Source of the DNA: a virus
Direction: 5' to 3' (one strand)
IMG/VR virus record: IMGVR_UViG_3300050120_000361
Location: 144,539 to 208,538 of that record
Length of the DNA: 64,000 bases
This document shows, in pieces, positions 36,479 to 45,197 of the stretch (position 1 is the stretch's first letter; each line of letters begins with the position of its first letter). Made by a program: the position numbers and the translations under genes. The notes below the pieces were generated by a model. That model had not been told where the DNA came from. It saw nothing but the letters and a program-made list of their open reading frames with translations, and did not search any database.

Positions 36479-37129
36479 ATGATGCTCAACCCGGCCACCG
36501 ACAAGTTTTTGTTGGAATTCTCGTCCGACTTCTTCCCGACCTCGCTAACGCAGAAGTACGACAACTACATGTTCCACATGAACGGTCCTGTCAAGTACCT
36601 GCAGGCGCACATCATGGAGACCATCCAGAGCGTGAACATACCCGGATGGAACGTGCAGACCACGGAGACTAAGGGGCTGAACAACCTACGCAACGTCCCT
36701 GGGGCCGGCATGGGGAACAGGCCTGGGCAGTTCCCATCCAATACGGTTAATAGAACCTTTGCGGGTTCGGCTCCGATAAACGAGATCGTGGACGGCAACA
36801 TTGTGAACATCACCTTCAGGAACTCCATACTCAATTGGATGTACCTGTGGGAATGCCTCAGGGGCTACTACGACAGGACGCGTTCGCTTAACGAGTTCAG
36901 GATAACAATGACTATAATGGACGCTGCCGAGATACCGCTGCTTCAGTTCATTTTCTCCGACTGCTTCGTGGCTGTGATGCCCGGTCTCGAGTTCTCCTTC
37001 GCGCAGTCCTTCCGCGAGGCCAAGACCATAGACGCCGGCTTCATCTTCAACAAGATTGACGTGAACTTCATGATACCCGGCTTCAAGCTGTCAAACGCCC
37101 AGTACCCAATCAACCAGCCGCAGCAATGA
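36479..37129 (+). CDS. probable tail-tube-like or baseplate protein
   Basis: 216 aa. The C-terminal half (R-S-L-N-E-F-R-I-T-M-T-I-M-D, F-S-F-A-Q-S-F-R-E-A-K-T-I-D-A-G-F) has the strand order and the conserved polar turns seen in tail tube-like and tube-initiator proteins. The N-terminal half is aromatic. It is translationally coupled to the next gene (ATGA overlap). I consider a tail-tube-derived baseplate protein the likeliest role. Confidence 0.5.
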   Translation: MMLNPATDKFLLEFSSDFFPTSLTQKYDNYMFHMNGPVKYLQAHIMETIQSVNIPGWNVQTTETKGLNNLRNVPGAGMGNRPGQFPSNTVNRTFAGSAPINEIVDGNIVNITFRNSILNWMYLWECLRGYYDRTRSLNEFRITMTIMDAAEIPLLQFIFSDCFVAVMPGLEFSFAQSFREAKTIDAGFIFNKIDVNFMIPGFKLSNAQYPINQPQQ

Positions 37130-37572
37130 CCAATCAGACGTACATGGACATTGAGAACATGTTCATCGATAACATTGAGGACGTTCCAATCATAGACATT
37201 GTCAGGTACTCTCCGGACATGCCAATGGACGCGCTGATGTACAGGTACTACGGGGGCAACCCGATAGACGCGAACGGAGTTGACCAGACAATGCAGTACC
37301 TGCCGCTAGTCCTAACCTTCAACAACAGGCCGGACATTTCAAGGATAAACTACGGGGACCTGATAAAGTTCCCGGACATTGCGGCTCTCATAGTCTCGAT
37401 ACTTACGCTGGACCTTGAGACCTCGCTTCCCGGCGTGGTGACCACGCAGCAGAACGCCGCGGTCACCCAAAACAGGACAAGCTCTGGAAACTCCACCACG
37501 GCCATGCCTAAGATAGGCGTCACGCTTCCGCAGGTTAACTACGACCAGACCACAGGCATAATAACATTCTAA
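37126..37572 (+). CDS. small baseplate protein, LysM-like (gp53-like)
   Basis: 148 aa. M-D-A-L-M-Y-R-Y-Y-G, then Y-L-P-L-V-L-T-F-N-N, then I-N-Y-G-D-L-I-K-F-P recalls the LysM-like end of T4 gp53 and similar baseplate wedge proteins, where a R-Y-Y-G and a final P-G-x-x-L-x-I-P are typical. The last 40 residues look disordered (Q, N, T, S). It starts inside the previous stop codon and precedes the hub gene by 6 bases. Confidence 0.5.
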   Translation: MTNQTYMDIENMFIDNIEDVPIIDIVRYSPDMPMDALMYRYYGGNPIDANGVDQTMQYLPLVLTFNNRPDISRINYGDLIKFPDIAALIVSILTLDLETSLPGVVTTQQNAAVTQNRTSSGNSTTAMPKIGVTLPQVNYDQTTGIITF

Positions 37573-37578
37573 CCGGAA

Positions 37579-38772
37579 ATGGCGATAATAGTAAAACCGA
37601 CCATAGCCGTTGGAAACATACAGATACAAGCGGACCCAAACGCCGCCGAGTCTGTGCAGAACATTCTCGACAATTGGGGCGCAAGCATGCCTGTTGTCAA
37701 GATAAATGATTATCCGCTCGCCGCCGGCGAGCTTTTATCGTTTAGGCTGGACGTCAAGTTCGGCACCATACCGTCCTTCGGCATGGAGGTGTACGACTCG
37801 AACTACACGGTGCGGAAGGCGCTCAATGACACCATAATAGATACGGGCGTTGTGTTCATTGGGTACAGGAACTGGTACATCAAATTCAACGCTCTTTTCA
37901 CGGTTTCGGTTTCTGACGCCGGGGACACCAACATAAACATTGACGGCATCGTGTGGGCGCCCGCGCTTCACGACAATTTCCAGGCGGGCTACACCAACAG
38001 GACCGTTCAGGACATACTCGCCGACATTTGCGGCAGAACCGGAACTGGCCTGTTTACGGTCAACGGCCCAAAGCTGTCGCAATCGCTGGATAACTGCCTT
38101 AATGCGAGCTGGAAGGGACTGAATTTCCTGAACTTCGTAGTCAACAAGTACACCAATTGCCTTTGGGCAATGGACCCAATGTACACGTTCCACGTGGTGG
38201 ATTGGGAGCAGCTCCAGAGCCAGCCTCTTGACCAGTACACTCTCGGCGAAAAGGGCGCTATTGTTCCGGCAACGGACATGGTGCTCACCACGCACCTCTG
38301 GCCGGACGACACGGACTCTGGAAAGCTGATGGTAAAGTGGTTCACGATAAACACCAATTTCGGCAAGGCTAACATAGACACGCCGCTTTCCATGGCCACG
38401 TACTTTGAGGGAGGGCAGAACGGAACGGACGAGGTAGACGAGGACACCACGGACCAGTTCGGCACATCGGCGGCGAAGGCCAACTCGTTCTACGGCTTCA
38501 AGGCGCAGCACCACCCGTTCCACAATGAAATGGCCGCCAAGCTGATAGCTGGTAAGAGCATAACCTGCGAGATGGAGAACATAATATACGAGATAACGCC
38601 GTTCTCTCAGGTGAATTTTGAGGCTTGGCTGCCGCAAAGGAACGACACACCTACGGTGATGGACACCGAGAACTCGGGGCGCAAGACCGTTATAGGCTAC
38701 GCGTTCCACTTCAACAGGAAAACCGACACTACGCTGTATCCGATAGTGCGCCAGACAATTGATTTGGTCTGA
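37579..38772 (+). CDS. baseplate hub protein (gp27 or gpD-like)
   Basis: 397 aa. The strand-rich start, the G-x-x-W-Y-I-K-F-N-A-L-F-T-V-S-V-S-D region, then V-Q-D-I-L-A-D-I-C-G-R-T-G-T-G-L-F and W-K-G-L-N-F-L-N-F-V-V-N-K-Y, match the usual order of phage tail hub proteins of the gp27/gpD type, where a helix beginning with T-x-x-[ED]-[IV]-L precedes a second barrel. It would form the central trimer under the tail tube. Context (tube-like and LysM-like genes just upstream) supports it. A cyan or lysozyme-bearing spike gene is not in the window. Confidence 0.5.
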   Translation: MAIIVKPTIAVGNIQIQADPNAAESVQNILDNWGASMPVVKINDYPLAAGELLSFRLDVKFGTIPSFGMEVYDSNYTVRKALNDTIIDTGVVFIGYRNWYIKFNALFTVSVSDAGDTNINIDGIVWAPALHDNFQAGYTNRTVQDILADICGRTGTGLFTVNGPKLSQSLDNCLNASWKGLNFLNFVVNKYTNCLWAMDPMYTFHVVDWEQLQSQPLDQYTLGEKGAIVPATDMVLTTHLWPDDTDSGKLMVKWFTINTNFGKANIDTPLSMATYFEGGQNGTDEVDEDTTDQFGTSAAKANSFYGFKAQHHPFHNEMAAKLIAGKSITCEMENIIYEITPFSQVNFEAWLPQRNDTPTVMDTENSGRKTVIGYAFHFNRKTDTTLYPIVRQTIDLV

Positions 38773-38831
38773 CGGGACAGGAAAACAACAATATACCGTA
38801 AGCGGTAAATATACTTAATAAGAATTTCAAC

Positions 38832-39977
38832 ATGGAACAGAACCTACTATTGGTAATTGAGGGCTATAATCAGGTAATCGCCTCTTTCAAGAACAGAACG
38901 GACGTGCTTAACGGGCTTGCTTTGGCTTGGACCGGCGGCAATGACCGAGCATTGCCCGAGAACACGCCAGTAGGAATTGGCGACGGGCTCGGAACCACCG
39001 GCTACTGCGTGTCAGCGTCAGAATGCCTGCTCAACGACGAGATATTCAAAATGTACCTTGAGTTCCGCAAGGCCAAGGCCAAGCTCATATCCATCGACAT
39101 CAAGGAACAGTACTACGGGTACTGCTACAACGGCTCGCAGAACAAGTGGCATACGGCCATACTCGTAGAGGAAAGCGGCATAAACCTGATTGTGGACGTA
39201 ACGTGCAGGCAGTTCGGCGACCAGTTCATAGACAAGGACGTTTGGGACTTCCCTTCATGGGAATTGGCGCTCCGCAGCCCCAACTGCAAACACGCCATAA
39301 GCGACAGGATTGACTATCCGGGCGGAATAGTGCCGATACACAAGGCCGCTTCAAGGGTTTCAGACCTCGACAGGATAGACCTGCTTGACGCCATGCACGA
39401 CATAACCAACATAGACTCTGATGACCGCCAGGTGCTTTCCGGGTTCCTTCTCGGCAAAATGGGCGTGCTTAACGCGCGCATGCTGGTTGGCAACATAACG
39501 GTTGAGGACTACCGGTACATAGACAACTTGGGCAAGCTGCTGCAGAAGATGCCCTTCGACACCATAAACGAGGGCTATTCGGTGCTTTCCTTCGAGACCA
39601 AGGCCGCCGCCAAGGCGTGGCTTAAGCTGTTCCTTGAGGGCCGCGGCAAGCTGCCGACCTACATTCTCGTTTCGCAGTCGGTTGAGGCCTCTTGCCAGCT
39701 GAACGGCTACGACGAGTGGGACGTTAACATCGCTTACAAGTCGGCCGCCAGCGCGAATAGGACCTATTTGGTGTTCCGCTTCGGCGAGCTCTACGGCATC
39801 AAAACGGCTTGGCTCAGGAACTCAAAAATACTCGTCCCTTTCGGCATACAGCTGCCTTTCAAGCCTGAAAACATAATGAACGGAGGCGCCGCCATAGACG
39901 GCAACAAGCGGGCGGATGGAACCCTCGACCGCGAGACGAACGCGATATTCGTGACACTGGAGAACAAGACTTATTAG
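38832..39977 (+). CDS. unknown protein with transglutaminase-like Cys-His-Asp pattern
   Basis: 381 aa. The first 130 residues carry G-Y-C59-V-S-A-S-E-C, then W-H107-T-A-I-L-V-E, then I-V-D122-V-T. That order and spacing resemble the catalytic triad of transglutaminase or papain-like peptidase folds. The remainder (about 150-381) is mixed and includes a D-T-I-N-E-G sequence that also fits the prohead-protease rule. It might be a virion-associated peptidase or cross-linking enzyme acting on a host or capsid protein; the pattern could also be chance. Its own short hairpin (TACCG/CGGTA) lies in the leader. Confidence 0.5.
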   Translation: MEQNLLLVIEGYNQVIASFKNRTDVLNGLALAWTGGNDRALPENTPVGIGDGLGTTGYCVSASECLLNDEIFKMYLEFRKAKAKLISIDIKEQYYGYCYNGSQNKWHTAILVEESGINLIVDVTCRQFGDQFIDKDVWDFPSWELALRSPNCKHAISDRIDYPGGIVPIHKAASRVSDLDRIDLLDAMHDITNIDSDDRQVLSGFLLGKMGVLNARMLVGNITVEDYRYIDNLGKLLQKMPFDTINEGYSVLSFETKAAAKAWLKLFLEGRGKLPTYILVSQSVEASCQLNGYDEWDVNIAYKSAASANRTYLVFRFGELYGIKTAWLRNSKILVPFGIQLPFKPENIMNGGAAIDGNKRADGTLDRETNAIFVTLENKTY

Positions 39978-39980
39978 GGC

Positions 39981-40472
39981 ATGGATAGGAGGATATTGCG
40001 AAGACTGTCCAATGTCCATAAGTCTAAACCACAGCAGAAGACAAGGGGCTTTGTGACAGGCGACTTCGCCAAATTCAATCCAAAGAAGTATGTCGGGCAA
40101 TTGCCAATAACCTACCGTTCAAGCTACGAGCTCGCTTTCATGTTCAAGATGGAAGCCAACAGCAATGTTAAGGCTTGGGCTGCTGAACAGGTGATAATAC
40201 CATACCTTCTAAAGGAAAAGCGGGGAAACGAATTCGTTGACGTCAGACACAACTACATAACGGACGCCACCGTTTGGCTGATTAACGATGAAAAGTACAT
40301 CTGCGAGATAAAGCCGCTGGCGTTCACGCCGCTCAACGAGTCGCAGCTGCGGAACAGCTACGTGCACTACAAGAACGGACAGAAATGGAAATACGCCATG
40401 CTTTGGTGCAAACAGAACGGCTACACCTTCAAGCTAATAACTGAAGAGACGCTGAAAACCAAAATATTCTAA
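39981..40472 (+). CDS. head completion nuclease (gp4-like)
   Basis: 163 aa (T4 gp4 is 150). The signature is intact: F-N-P-K-K-Y-V-G-Q, Y-R-S-S-Y-E50-L-A-F, a V-K-A-W-A-A-E-Q-V-I-I-P-Y strand, D95 in I-T-D95-A-T-V and E109-I-K111-P. E50, D95 and E109-x-K111 would form the restriction-type nuclease centre. T4 gp4 finishes DNA-filled heads before tail joining and is found at the head-tail connection. Starts 3 bases after the previous gene. Confidence 0.85.
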   Translation: MDRRILRRLSNVHKSKPQQKTRGFVTGDFAKFNPKKYVGQLPITYRSSYELAFMFKMEANSNVKAWAAEQVIIPYLLKEKRGNEFVDVRHNYITDATVWLINDEKYICEIKPLAFTPLNESQLRNSYVHYKNGQKWKYAMLWCKQNGYTFKLITEETLKTKIF

Positions 40473-40494
40473 CAACCACAACAATCATAATTAT

Positions 40495-41025
40495 ATGAAA
40501 ATAGCCAAAAAATCAGGAAATGTCGTACTGACCCACCTGACGCAGAATGAGGTTTACGGACTGCTTAAGTGCCAGATACCAATTCACCTTATATTCATGG
40601 ACCTTAACGGCACCTTCGTGCAGGAGAAGACCATGAGCCTTTCAGACAGGTTGTTCGATGGCGTTCAAAAGATACTCGTCAACGAAGAGGAGTGGGAGTA
40701 CAAGGCGCTTATCGCGGAAATAGGCCAGGTAATGCACTCGGGCCTGAGCCTCGGAGTGATGCTGACAATACAGGACTTCAAGGACCACGAACCGCTCATA
40801 TCCATTGTTGGCTCATTGAAGCAAGACGTGGTCAATTCCGCAGTGCGCATAGAGTACGGCAAGGAGGTGTTCTGCGTGACCAACAGGCCGTTCGCCAACG
40901 GAGACTCCGATAAACTTTTTTATTACGCGGGCAACGACAGCATACTCGCCTTTGTCGAGGAGGGGCCTGTGCTCATAACCGACAACGTGCACGTCACTTC
41001 CGTTCAGGACGTGCTGTGCGATTAG
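40495..41025 (+). CDS. small unknown protein
   Basis: 176 aa, alternating helices and strands; it resembles no family I know. Residues 20-60 contain I-P-I-H-L-I-F-M-D-L-N-G, and the C-terminal half has several aspartates. It is between the gp4-like nuclease and a fibre-like gene, so a structural or completion role is possible. No membrane segment or motif. Confidence 0.55.
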   Translation: MKIAKKSGNVVLTHLTQNEVYGLLKCQIPIHLIFMDLNGTFVQEKTMSLSDRLFDGVQKILVNEEEWEYKALIAEIGQVMHSGLSLGVMLTIQDFKDHEPLISIVGSLKQDVVNSAVRIEYGKEVFCVTNRPFANGDSDKLFYYAGNDSILAFVEEGPVLITDNVHVTSVQDVLCD

Positions 41026-41062
41026 TCAATTATTTTAAGGAAACAAACAAAAACATACGGAA

Positions 41063-41479
41063 ATGAACAAGAAGAACATCAGCGAGCTGGAGGTAATGGT
41101 CCAGCTGGGCATACCAACCGGCCCGACAAACCCGACAACCCCGAAGGCGAACCAGATAGACGGCGTGAACCGCGCCTACCTGTTCTACAACAAGACCCTG
41201 GGAGGTCTGCAGATTTGGAACGGCACGGCATGGGTTAGCTTCGCGGGAACCGTAACTTCGGGAAACACGGTGAAGGCCGTGAAGTCAACAACCGCTGCCG
41301 ACGGAACCGCAACGGCGTTCGCGTTCCCGGACAACATACTCGCGGGTACCGAGGAGATTTATGTCGCGGGCCTATTGAAGGACCGCACAACGGACTACGC
41401 GGTTGCCACCAACACAGTGACATTCACTGTGGCTCCGACAAACGGCCAAAAAGTGCTCGGGAGCTACCAGAAGGCGTAA
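41063..41479 (+). CDS. small fibre-like or decoration protein
   Basis: 138 aa. A Y-L-F-Y-N-K-T-L-G-G-L-Q-I-W-N-G-T-A-W-V element (about 35-55) is typical of phage tail fibre and decoration proteins, where L-x-x-Y-x-G-x-W-V closes a beta repeat. The second half (about 65-135) is a thr- and val-rich strand domain. It probably sits on a particle surface. No enzyme motif. Confidence 0.55.
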   Translation: MNKKNISELEVMVQLGIPTGPTNPTTPKANQIDGVNRAYLFYNKTLGGLQIWNGTAWVSFAGTVTSGNTVKAVKSTTAADGTATAFAFPDNILAGTEEIYVAGLLKDRTTDYAVATNTVTFTVAPTNGQKVLGSYQKA

Positions 41480-41495
41480 TCACAAAATATAGCTG

Positions 41496-42323
41496 GTGCG
41501 TTCCAAAAAGAAACCAATAACGCTTGAGGAATACATCAAGCAGCAGGCCAAAAAGGAAAAGGCTGGAAAGGCCGCAGGGACAAGGGCGGACTTCTTCAAG
41601 GAGAAGTACGCCCAATCCATTAAAGACGCGAGCGGCAACGAAAACCTTGAGAAGCTCATCGATGACTACGACATCAAGGTCGGAAAGTACTCGTTGCGCA
41701 CGAAGATAAGGAACAACCCATGGGTGAAGGCGGGCAGGCCCGCGTCCAAGGCCCTTGAGTGGCTCTTCAAAACGGTGTTCAAGAACCCGGAAACCTACAG
41801 GTACAAGCAGAACCTGCTCGCACAGGGGCAATTGTTCTTCTTCGAGTACAAGAACCCTAAGTACAAGAACACTGCCAAGCTACCCTGGTTTGACAAGTAC
41901 CCTCTGGTGCTTTCGCTCGGTCCGGTTGTGACCAAGCTCGGGGTCAGGAACATAGGCTTCAACCTCCACCTGCTTCCGCCAAAGGTGCGCATAGTCGTGC
42001 TGTGCCACATATTCGAACTCTACAAGCGCTTCTACAGGTACCAGATATTCTACAAGAAGCAGGGCGCCGTGCAGATAAAGTACCAGTACATCATAAAGTC
42101 ACTGGACAAGTTCGGCGCGGGCTTCGCGGTAAGGATGTACATCCCTGCGCGTCAGAACGTAATCGTTGTCTTTCCCTTCAGGGAGTGGCACAAGGCCATA
42201 TTCCTGCCGAGTCGCGGTTACGATTCGATAAAGGCCGCCAAGCTTATACAGCTTTGGCTGAAGTACGTTAGGGCCCGCAAGTTCAGCACGAGTCCGAACA
42301 TCAACTGGAACACTAACATATAG
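41496..42323 (+). CDS. unknown basic protein near the head-completion genes
   Basis: 275 aa from a GTG start (a TAG lies 6 bases upstream in frame and no ATG is near). Basic and aromatic-rich, with a conserved-looking block P-W-F-D-K-Y-P-L-V-L-S-L-G, then G-F-N-L-H-L-L-P-P-K-V-R. I believe this block recurs in other large T4-like phages, but I cannot name the protein reliably. Location next to gp4 makes a head-completion or DNA-end role conceivable; that is speculation. Confidence 0.6.
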   Translation: MRSKKKPITLEEYIKQQAKKEKAGKAAGTRADFFKEKYAQSIKDASGNENLEKLIDDYDIKVGKYSLRTKIRNNPWVKAGRPASKALEWLFKTVFKNPETYRYKQNLLAQGQLFFFEYKNPKYKNTAKLPWFDKYPLVLSLGPVVTKLGVRNIGFNLHLLPPKVRIVVLCHIFELYKRFYRYQIFYKKQGAVQIKYQYIIKSLDKFGAGFAVRMYIPARQNVIVVFPFREWHKAIFLPSRGYDSIKAAKLIQLWLKYVRARKFSTSPNINWNTNI

Positions 42324-42335
42324 CAAAGACAATTC

Positions 42336-42980
42336 ATGGACAAACCATACCAAGACAAGATTAAGTGCTTCCTTCTCGTACCGAACGGGGTTGAGGTGCG
42401 CTCGCTTCGCAGATACGCGTCTCTTCCAGAGGGTCAACAGTGCCCACTGAACCCAGGCAAGTACAGCTACCACAACAGCCATGTACAGGTCGGGGTCTGC
42501 AGATGCGACGGCGACAAGTGGCGGCTCGGCCCGCGCGACAAGTACGACGCGATGTGGCCCACCCACTGCGAATGCGGCTTCGAGTACACGGACTCCAACA
42601 GCAACAAGCAGCTTTTCACTGATGAGGTCTACGTATCAGTAGACAGGCCTGGCGAGGAGTTCTCCATTAAGGCGGCACCAGTTGGTGCTATGTGGGAGGT
42701 TCCGTGGTATCATGACCTTAAGGACATGTGCGGCCCTGACGGCATGGCGTACATAGTGGTAACCCCGGGCGGTCAATGGCACATAGACGGCAGGGCGAGC
42801 AATTGCGGTTCCCCATTGGACAGCATCCACAAATGCTGGGTGCGCCACGGCACCGCGCCAAACCTCACCGTAGACAAGAACGGCTTGACATGCAGTGCCG
42901 GGGCTGGTTCGATACAGGCAGGTGATTACCATGGATTTCTGAAAAACGGGCACTTAGTGACCAACTTAAGTTTGGTATAA
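42336..42980 (+). CDS. cysteine-rich unknown phage protein
   Basis: 214 aa. Cysteines pair up around C-E-C-G-F-E-Y and later N-C-G-S-P-L and H-K-C-W-V-R-H-G-T; a tail end like C-S-A-G-A-G-S-I-Q-A-G-D-Y-H-G-F-L is glycine-rich. The H-K-C-W-V-R-H-G-T block looks conserved in phage hypothetical proteins, but I cannot attach a function. Zinc or disulphide stabilisation is possible. It lies between the basic protein and a small structural-like gene. Confidence 0.55.
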   Translation: MDKPYQDKIKCFLLVPNGVEVRSLRRYASLPEGQQCPLNPGKYSYHNSHVQVGVCRCDGDKWRLGPRDKYDAMWPTHCECGFEYTDSNSNKQLFTDEVYVSVDRPGEEFSIKAAPVGAMWEVPWYHDLKDMCGPDGMAYIVVTPGGQWHIDGRASNCGSPLDSIHKCWVRHGTAPNLTVDKNGLTCSAGAGSIQAGDYHGFLKNGHLVTNLSLV

Positions 42981-42998
42981 CGCGCAGGATACGAAAGT

Positions 42999-43352
42999 AT
43001 GGGCAATTCAAGCAATAGCGCAGTAAACGCCAACAACGGGAACCAGATAGTATATCCTTCGACAATACCGAAGAATATAGTGCCTGCCATAGACAATGTT
43101 GTGCGGTTCGCCGCGTACACCGACCTGGAGCAGCAGATGTTCTACGCGCTTAGGCAGGGGTTTCTCGTAATGATGCCATACGTGGACGCTGACAACAAGA
43201 CCTACGAGCTCATAGCGATACAGCAGGCCGAACTCATAGCCTTCACCATTGTGGACTCATGGCCTACCGCGCTTAAGATAATACAGGTGGAGGACGACGG
43301 AACGGTCAACAATTCCACAAGCAACATACTCACAACCAAGACAAACAACTAA
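42999..43352 (+). CDS. small unknown protein
   Basis: 117 aa. Polar, asparagine-rich ends and a helical-strand core (V-R-F-A-A-Y-T-D-L-E-Q-Q-M-F-Y-A-L, then I-A-I-Q-Q-A-E-L-I-A-F). No recognised domain. Together with the next 48-aa gene it fills the gap between the cysteine-rich protein and the gene at 43513. Confidence 0.55.
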   Translation: MGNSSNSAVNANNGNQIVYPSTIPKNIVPAIDNVVRFAAYTDLEQQMFYALRQGFLVMMPYVDADNKTYELIAIQQAELIAFTIVDSWPTALKIIQVEDDGTVNNSTSNILTTKTNN

Positions 43353-43355
43353 CAG

Positions 43356-43502
43356 ATGAAGAAAGTGCAGCTCTTCTTTTCCAGGCTTTTTCCAAAAATG
43401 ATACTCGGCAACAAGGTTGTGGCAACGATAGTCCACAACACCGGCATACGCTTTGGGCAGATGAAGGAAGAAGTTGACATTTTAACGAATACCGACATAT
43501 AA
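43356..43502 (+). CDS. 48-aa unknown peptide
   Basis: Too short to be picked up by length filters but well placed: ATG 3 bases after the previous stop, TAA 10 bases before the next start, codon use like the neighbours. Translation begins M-K-K-V-Q-L-F-F-S-R-L-F-P-K and ends T-N-T-D-I, with an amphipathic, partly hydrophobic middle. Function unknown. Confidence 0.45.
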   Translation: MKKVQLFFSRLFPKMILGNKVVATIVHNTGIRFGQMKEEVDILTNTDI

Positions 43503-43512
43503 TAGATAACAG

Positions 43513-44454
43513 ATGGCCAAGGGAAACAATATCGGAAAGCCGAGCATAGAGTACATGGAAAGACACCTGGTCGAAACGGCTTTGGTGTGTTCCCGTACGG
43601 TGTCCGAGCTGAAGACAGCCGGCATAGTGCAGAAAACCAAGTTCTTCGAGACCGCGAGCCATTACACGCTCGGGCTGACCAAGCTCTTTGAGGCCATAAC
43701 CGGTGTAAGGTTCGACGGAAAGTTCCAGTCTGACGTTCCTACAGTCAAGGACTTCAGGGGGAACCGATACGCTTACTTTGGAAAGGTGCTTACTATGCTT
43801 AACGAGCATGATGAGCTGCAGTCCGAGAGCATGCAGATGCTGAACGAGTCAATAGTCAACTTCGGAGAGAAAACCAACAGGTACGATTTCCAGGCCTTCA
43901 AGGATGAACTGGCGGACTGCATCAAGGAATTGGAGTCGGTTGACGACTTCGCTCGGCTCGACACGGTTCCGCAGGAGATAATGAAGATCAAGCTGCTTGC
44001 CCGCAAGCCGATGTACGTTTACGGGTTTGACGTTGTGAACAGCCCGGTCCTTCGCCAGGAGCTGAAGGAGAAGATGCGGATTGACATCGAACAGGCCTTT
44101 GCTATACTTTGGGATAGGACCAACAAACAGCTACTGTTCCCTTTCAAGTCAAGACTCATAGCGTACGACGTTGCGGGAAACAGGCTCGGAGACTTCAACG
44201 AGGTGAACGCCGACAGGGTAGCCGACGACTTCACAGGCGAAAAACTTCAGGTCAGGTCTGTAACCAAAATGGATCTCGCGAACTACAAGGACATCATAGC
44301 CCATGAGAACAACGGCAATTTCGTGACTCTTTGGACCAACGTGCCGATGCTCGGGTTCAAGTACACAGACAACCTCTACGGTGACGCAGCAAGGGCCGAG
44401 TGGCTCAAGAAGAACGGGGTGCTCAAGGGCGGCAACATGCTGGTTAAATCGTAA
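43513..44454 (+). CDS. unknown protein with protease-site-like sequences
   Basis: 313 aa, helical first half, mixed second half. It has an L-N-E-S site (110-112), L-N-E-H (96-98) and L-F-E-A (58-60), all close together between the N-terminal 120 residues and the rest, which fits prohead-protease processing near the N-terminus. Location upstream of the portal gene and downstream of head-completion genes is compatible with an internal head protein. No domain recognised. Confidence 0.6.
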   Translation: MAKGNNIGKPSIEYMERHLVETALVCSRTVSELKTAGIVQKTKFFETASHYTLGLTKLFEAITGVRFDGKFQSDVPTVKDFRGNRYAYFGKVLTMLNEHDELQSESMQMLNESIVNFGEKTNRYDFQAFKDELADCIKELESVDDFARLDTVPQEIMKIKLLARKPMYVYGFDVVNSPVLRQELKEKMRIDIEQAFAILWDRTNKQLLFPFKSRLIAYDVAGNRLGDFNEVNADRVADDFTGEKLQVRSVTKMDLANYKDIIAHENNGNFVTLWTNVPMLGFKYTDNLYGDAARAEWLKKNGVLKGGNMLVKS

Positions 44455-44471
44455 AATAATATAACAAATAA

Positions 44472-45107
44472 ATGAACAATAGACCAAACCTTATACCTAA
44501 TATTTTCGAAAGAGGATATAGAGGAGATGGTAAGTATTTGACAAGAAATGGTGCTAAAGATACCAAAGAATATAAGACTTGGTATGGAATGCTTGAGCGG
44601 TGTTATAGCGGAAATAAGCAAAAAAGTTCACCAACATATATAGGTTGTAAGGTATGCGATGAATGGCTTAATTTTCAGGTATTTGCTGAATGGTACAACA
44701 GTCAACCATATTCACACAAACAGGACATTAAATTCGACCTTGATAAGGATTTGCTTATTGATGGTAATAAAATATATTCACCAGAAACCTGTATTTTAAT
44801 ACCATCTATAATAAACATGCAATTTGCAAATATCGGTAAAGGTATTCATTTACCCGGAGCCAATTGGTTGCCTGACAGGAATAAATTTATGGCGCGTGGC
44901 CCAAGAATTGAAGATGGAAAACAGTCTACTCTTGGATATTTTTCCTTAGAAGAGGAAGCACACAAAGCCTACATAAATGCTAAAGAAAATTATATTCAAA
45001 AGCTTGCTGAATTATATTCCAATGTTCTTGATATTCGTATTTATCAAAAATTATCAAATTATAGTTTCAATTTAGATTTGTACAGCAAATCCAATTTTAT
45101 TAACTAA
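44472..45107 (+). CDS. AP2/HNH homing endonuclease-like protein
   Basis: 211 aa. Signature of the phage AP2/HNH group: Y-K-T-W-Y-G-M-L-E-R-C-Y, P-T-Y-I-G-C-K-V-C-D-E-W, L-I-D-G-N-K-I-Y-S-P-E-T-C, with a final AP2-like G-Y-F-S-L-E-E-E-A-H-K-A-Y. The gene is far richer in A and T than its neighbours and uses AAA, ATT, TTA codons, a sign of recent transfer. It lies exactly upstream of the portal gene. A stand-alone homing endonuclease that cuts copies lacking it is likely. A similar gene lies just after the capsid gene at 52347. Confidence 0.8.
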   Translation: MNNRPNLIPNIFERGYRGDGKYLTRNGAKDTKEYKTWYGMLERCYSGNKQKSSPTYIGCKVCDEWLNFQVFAEWYNSQPYSHKQDIKFDLDKDLLIDGNKIYSPETCILIPSIINMQFANIGKGIHLPGANWLPDRNKFMARGPRIEDGKQSTLGYFSLEEEAHKAYINAKENYIQKLAELYSNVLDIRIYQKLSNYSFNLDLYSKSNFIN

Positions 45108-45197
45108 TTTAGGAGGAACCAAACTATCAAACTCACCATTGGAGTAAGCCTCCTATCCACAAGAAACGTAGAGAAGGGCCTCAGTAAGAAGATACTG

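Noticed and set aside
37735-38709. Minus-strand ORF of 324 codons opposite the hub gene
   Set aside because: Codon-phase mirror of a strongly coding plus-strand gene; no leader, no homology-like pattern, arginine and valine rich as expected for a shadow.
44455-45197. Group I intron carrying the endonuclease gene
   Set aside because: The upstream gene ends with a normal stop and the portal has a full N-terminal domain, so no interrupted exon is seen; a stand-alone homing gene is simpler.
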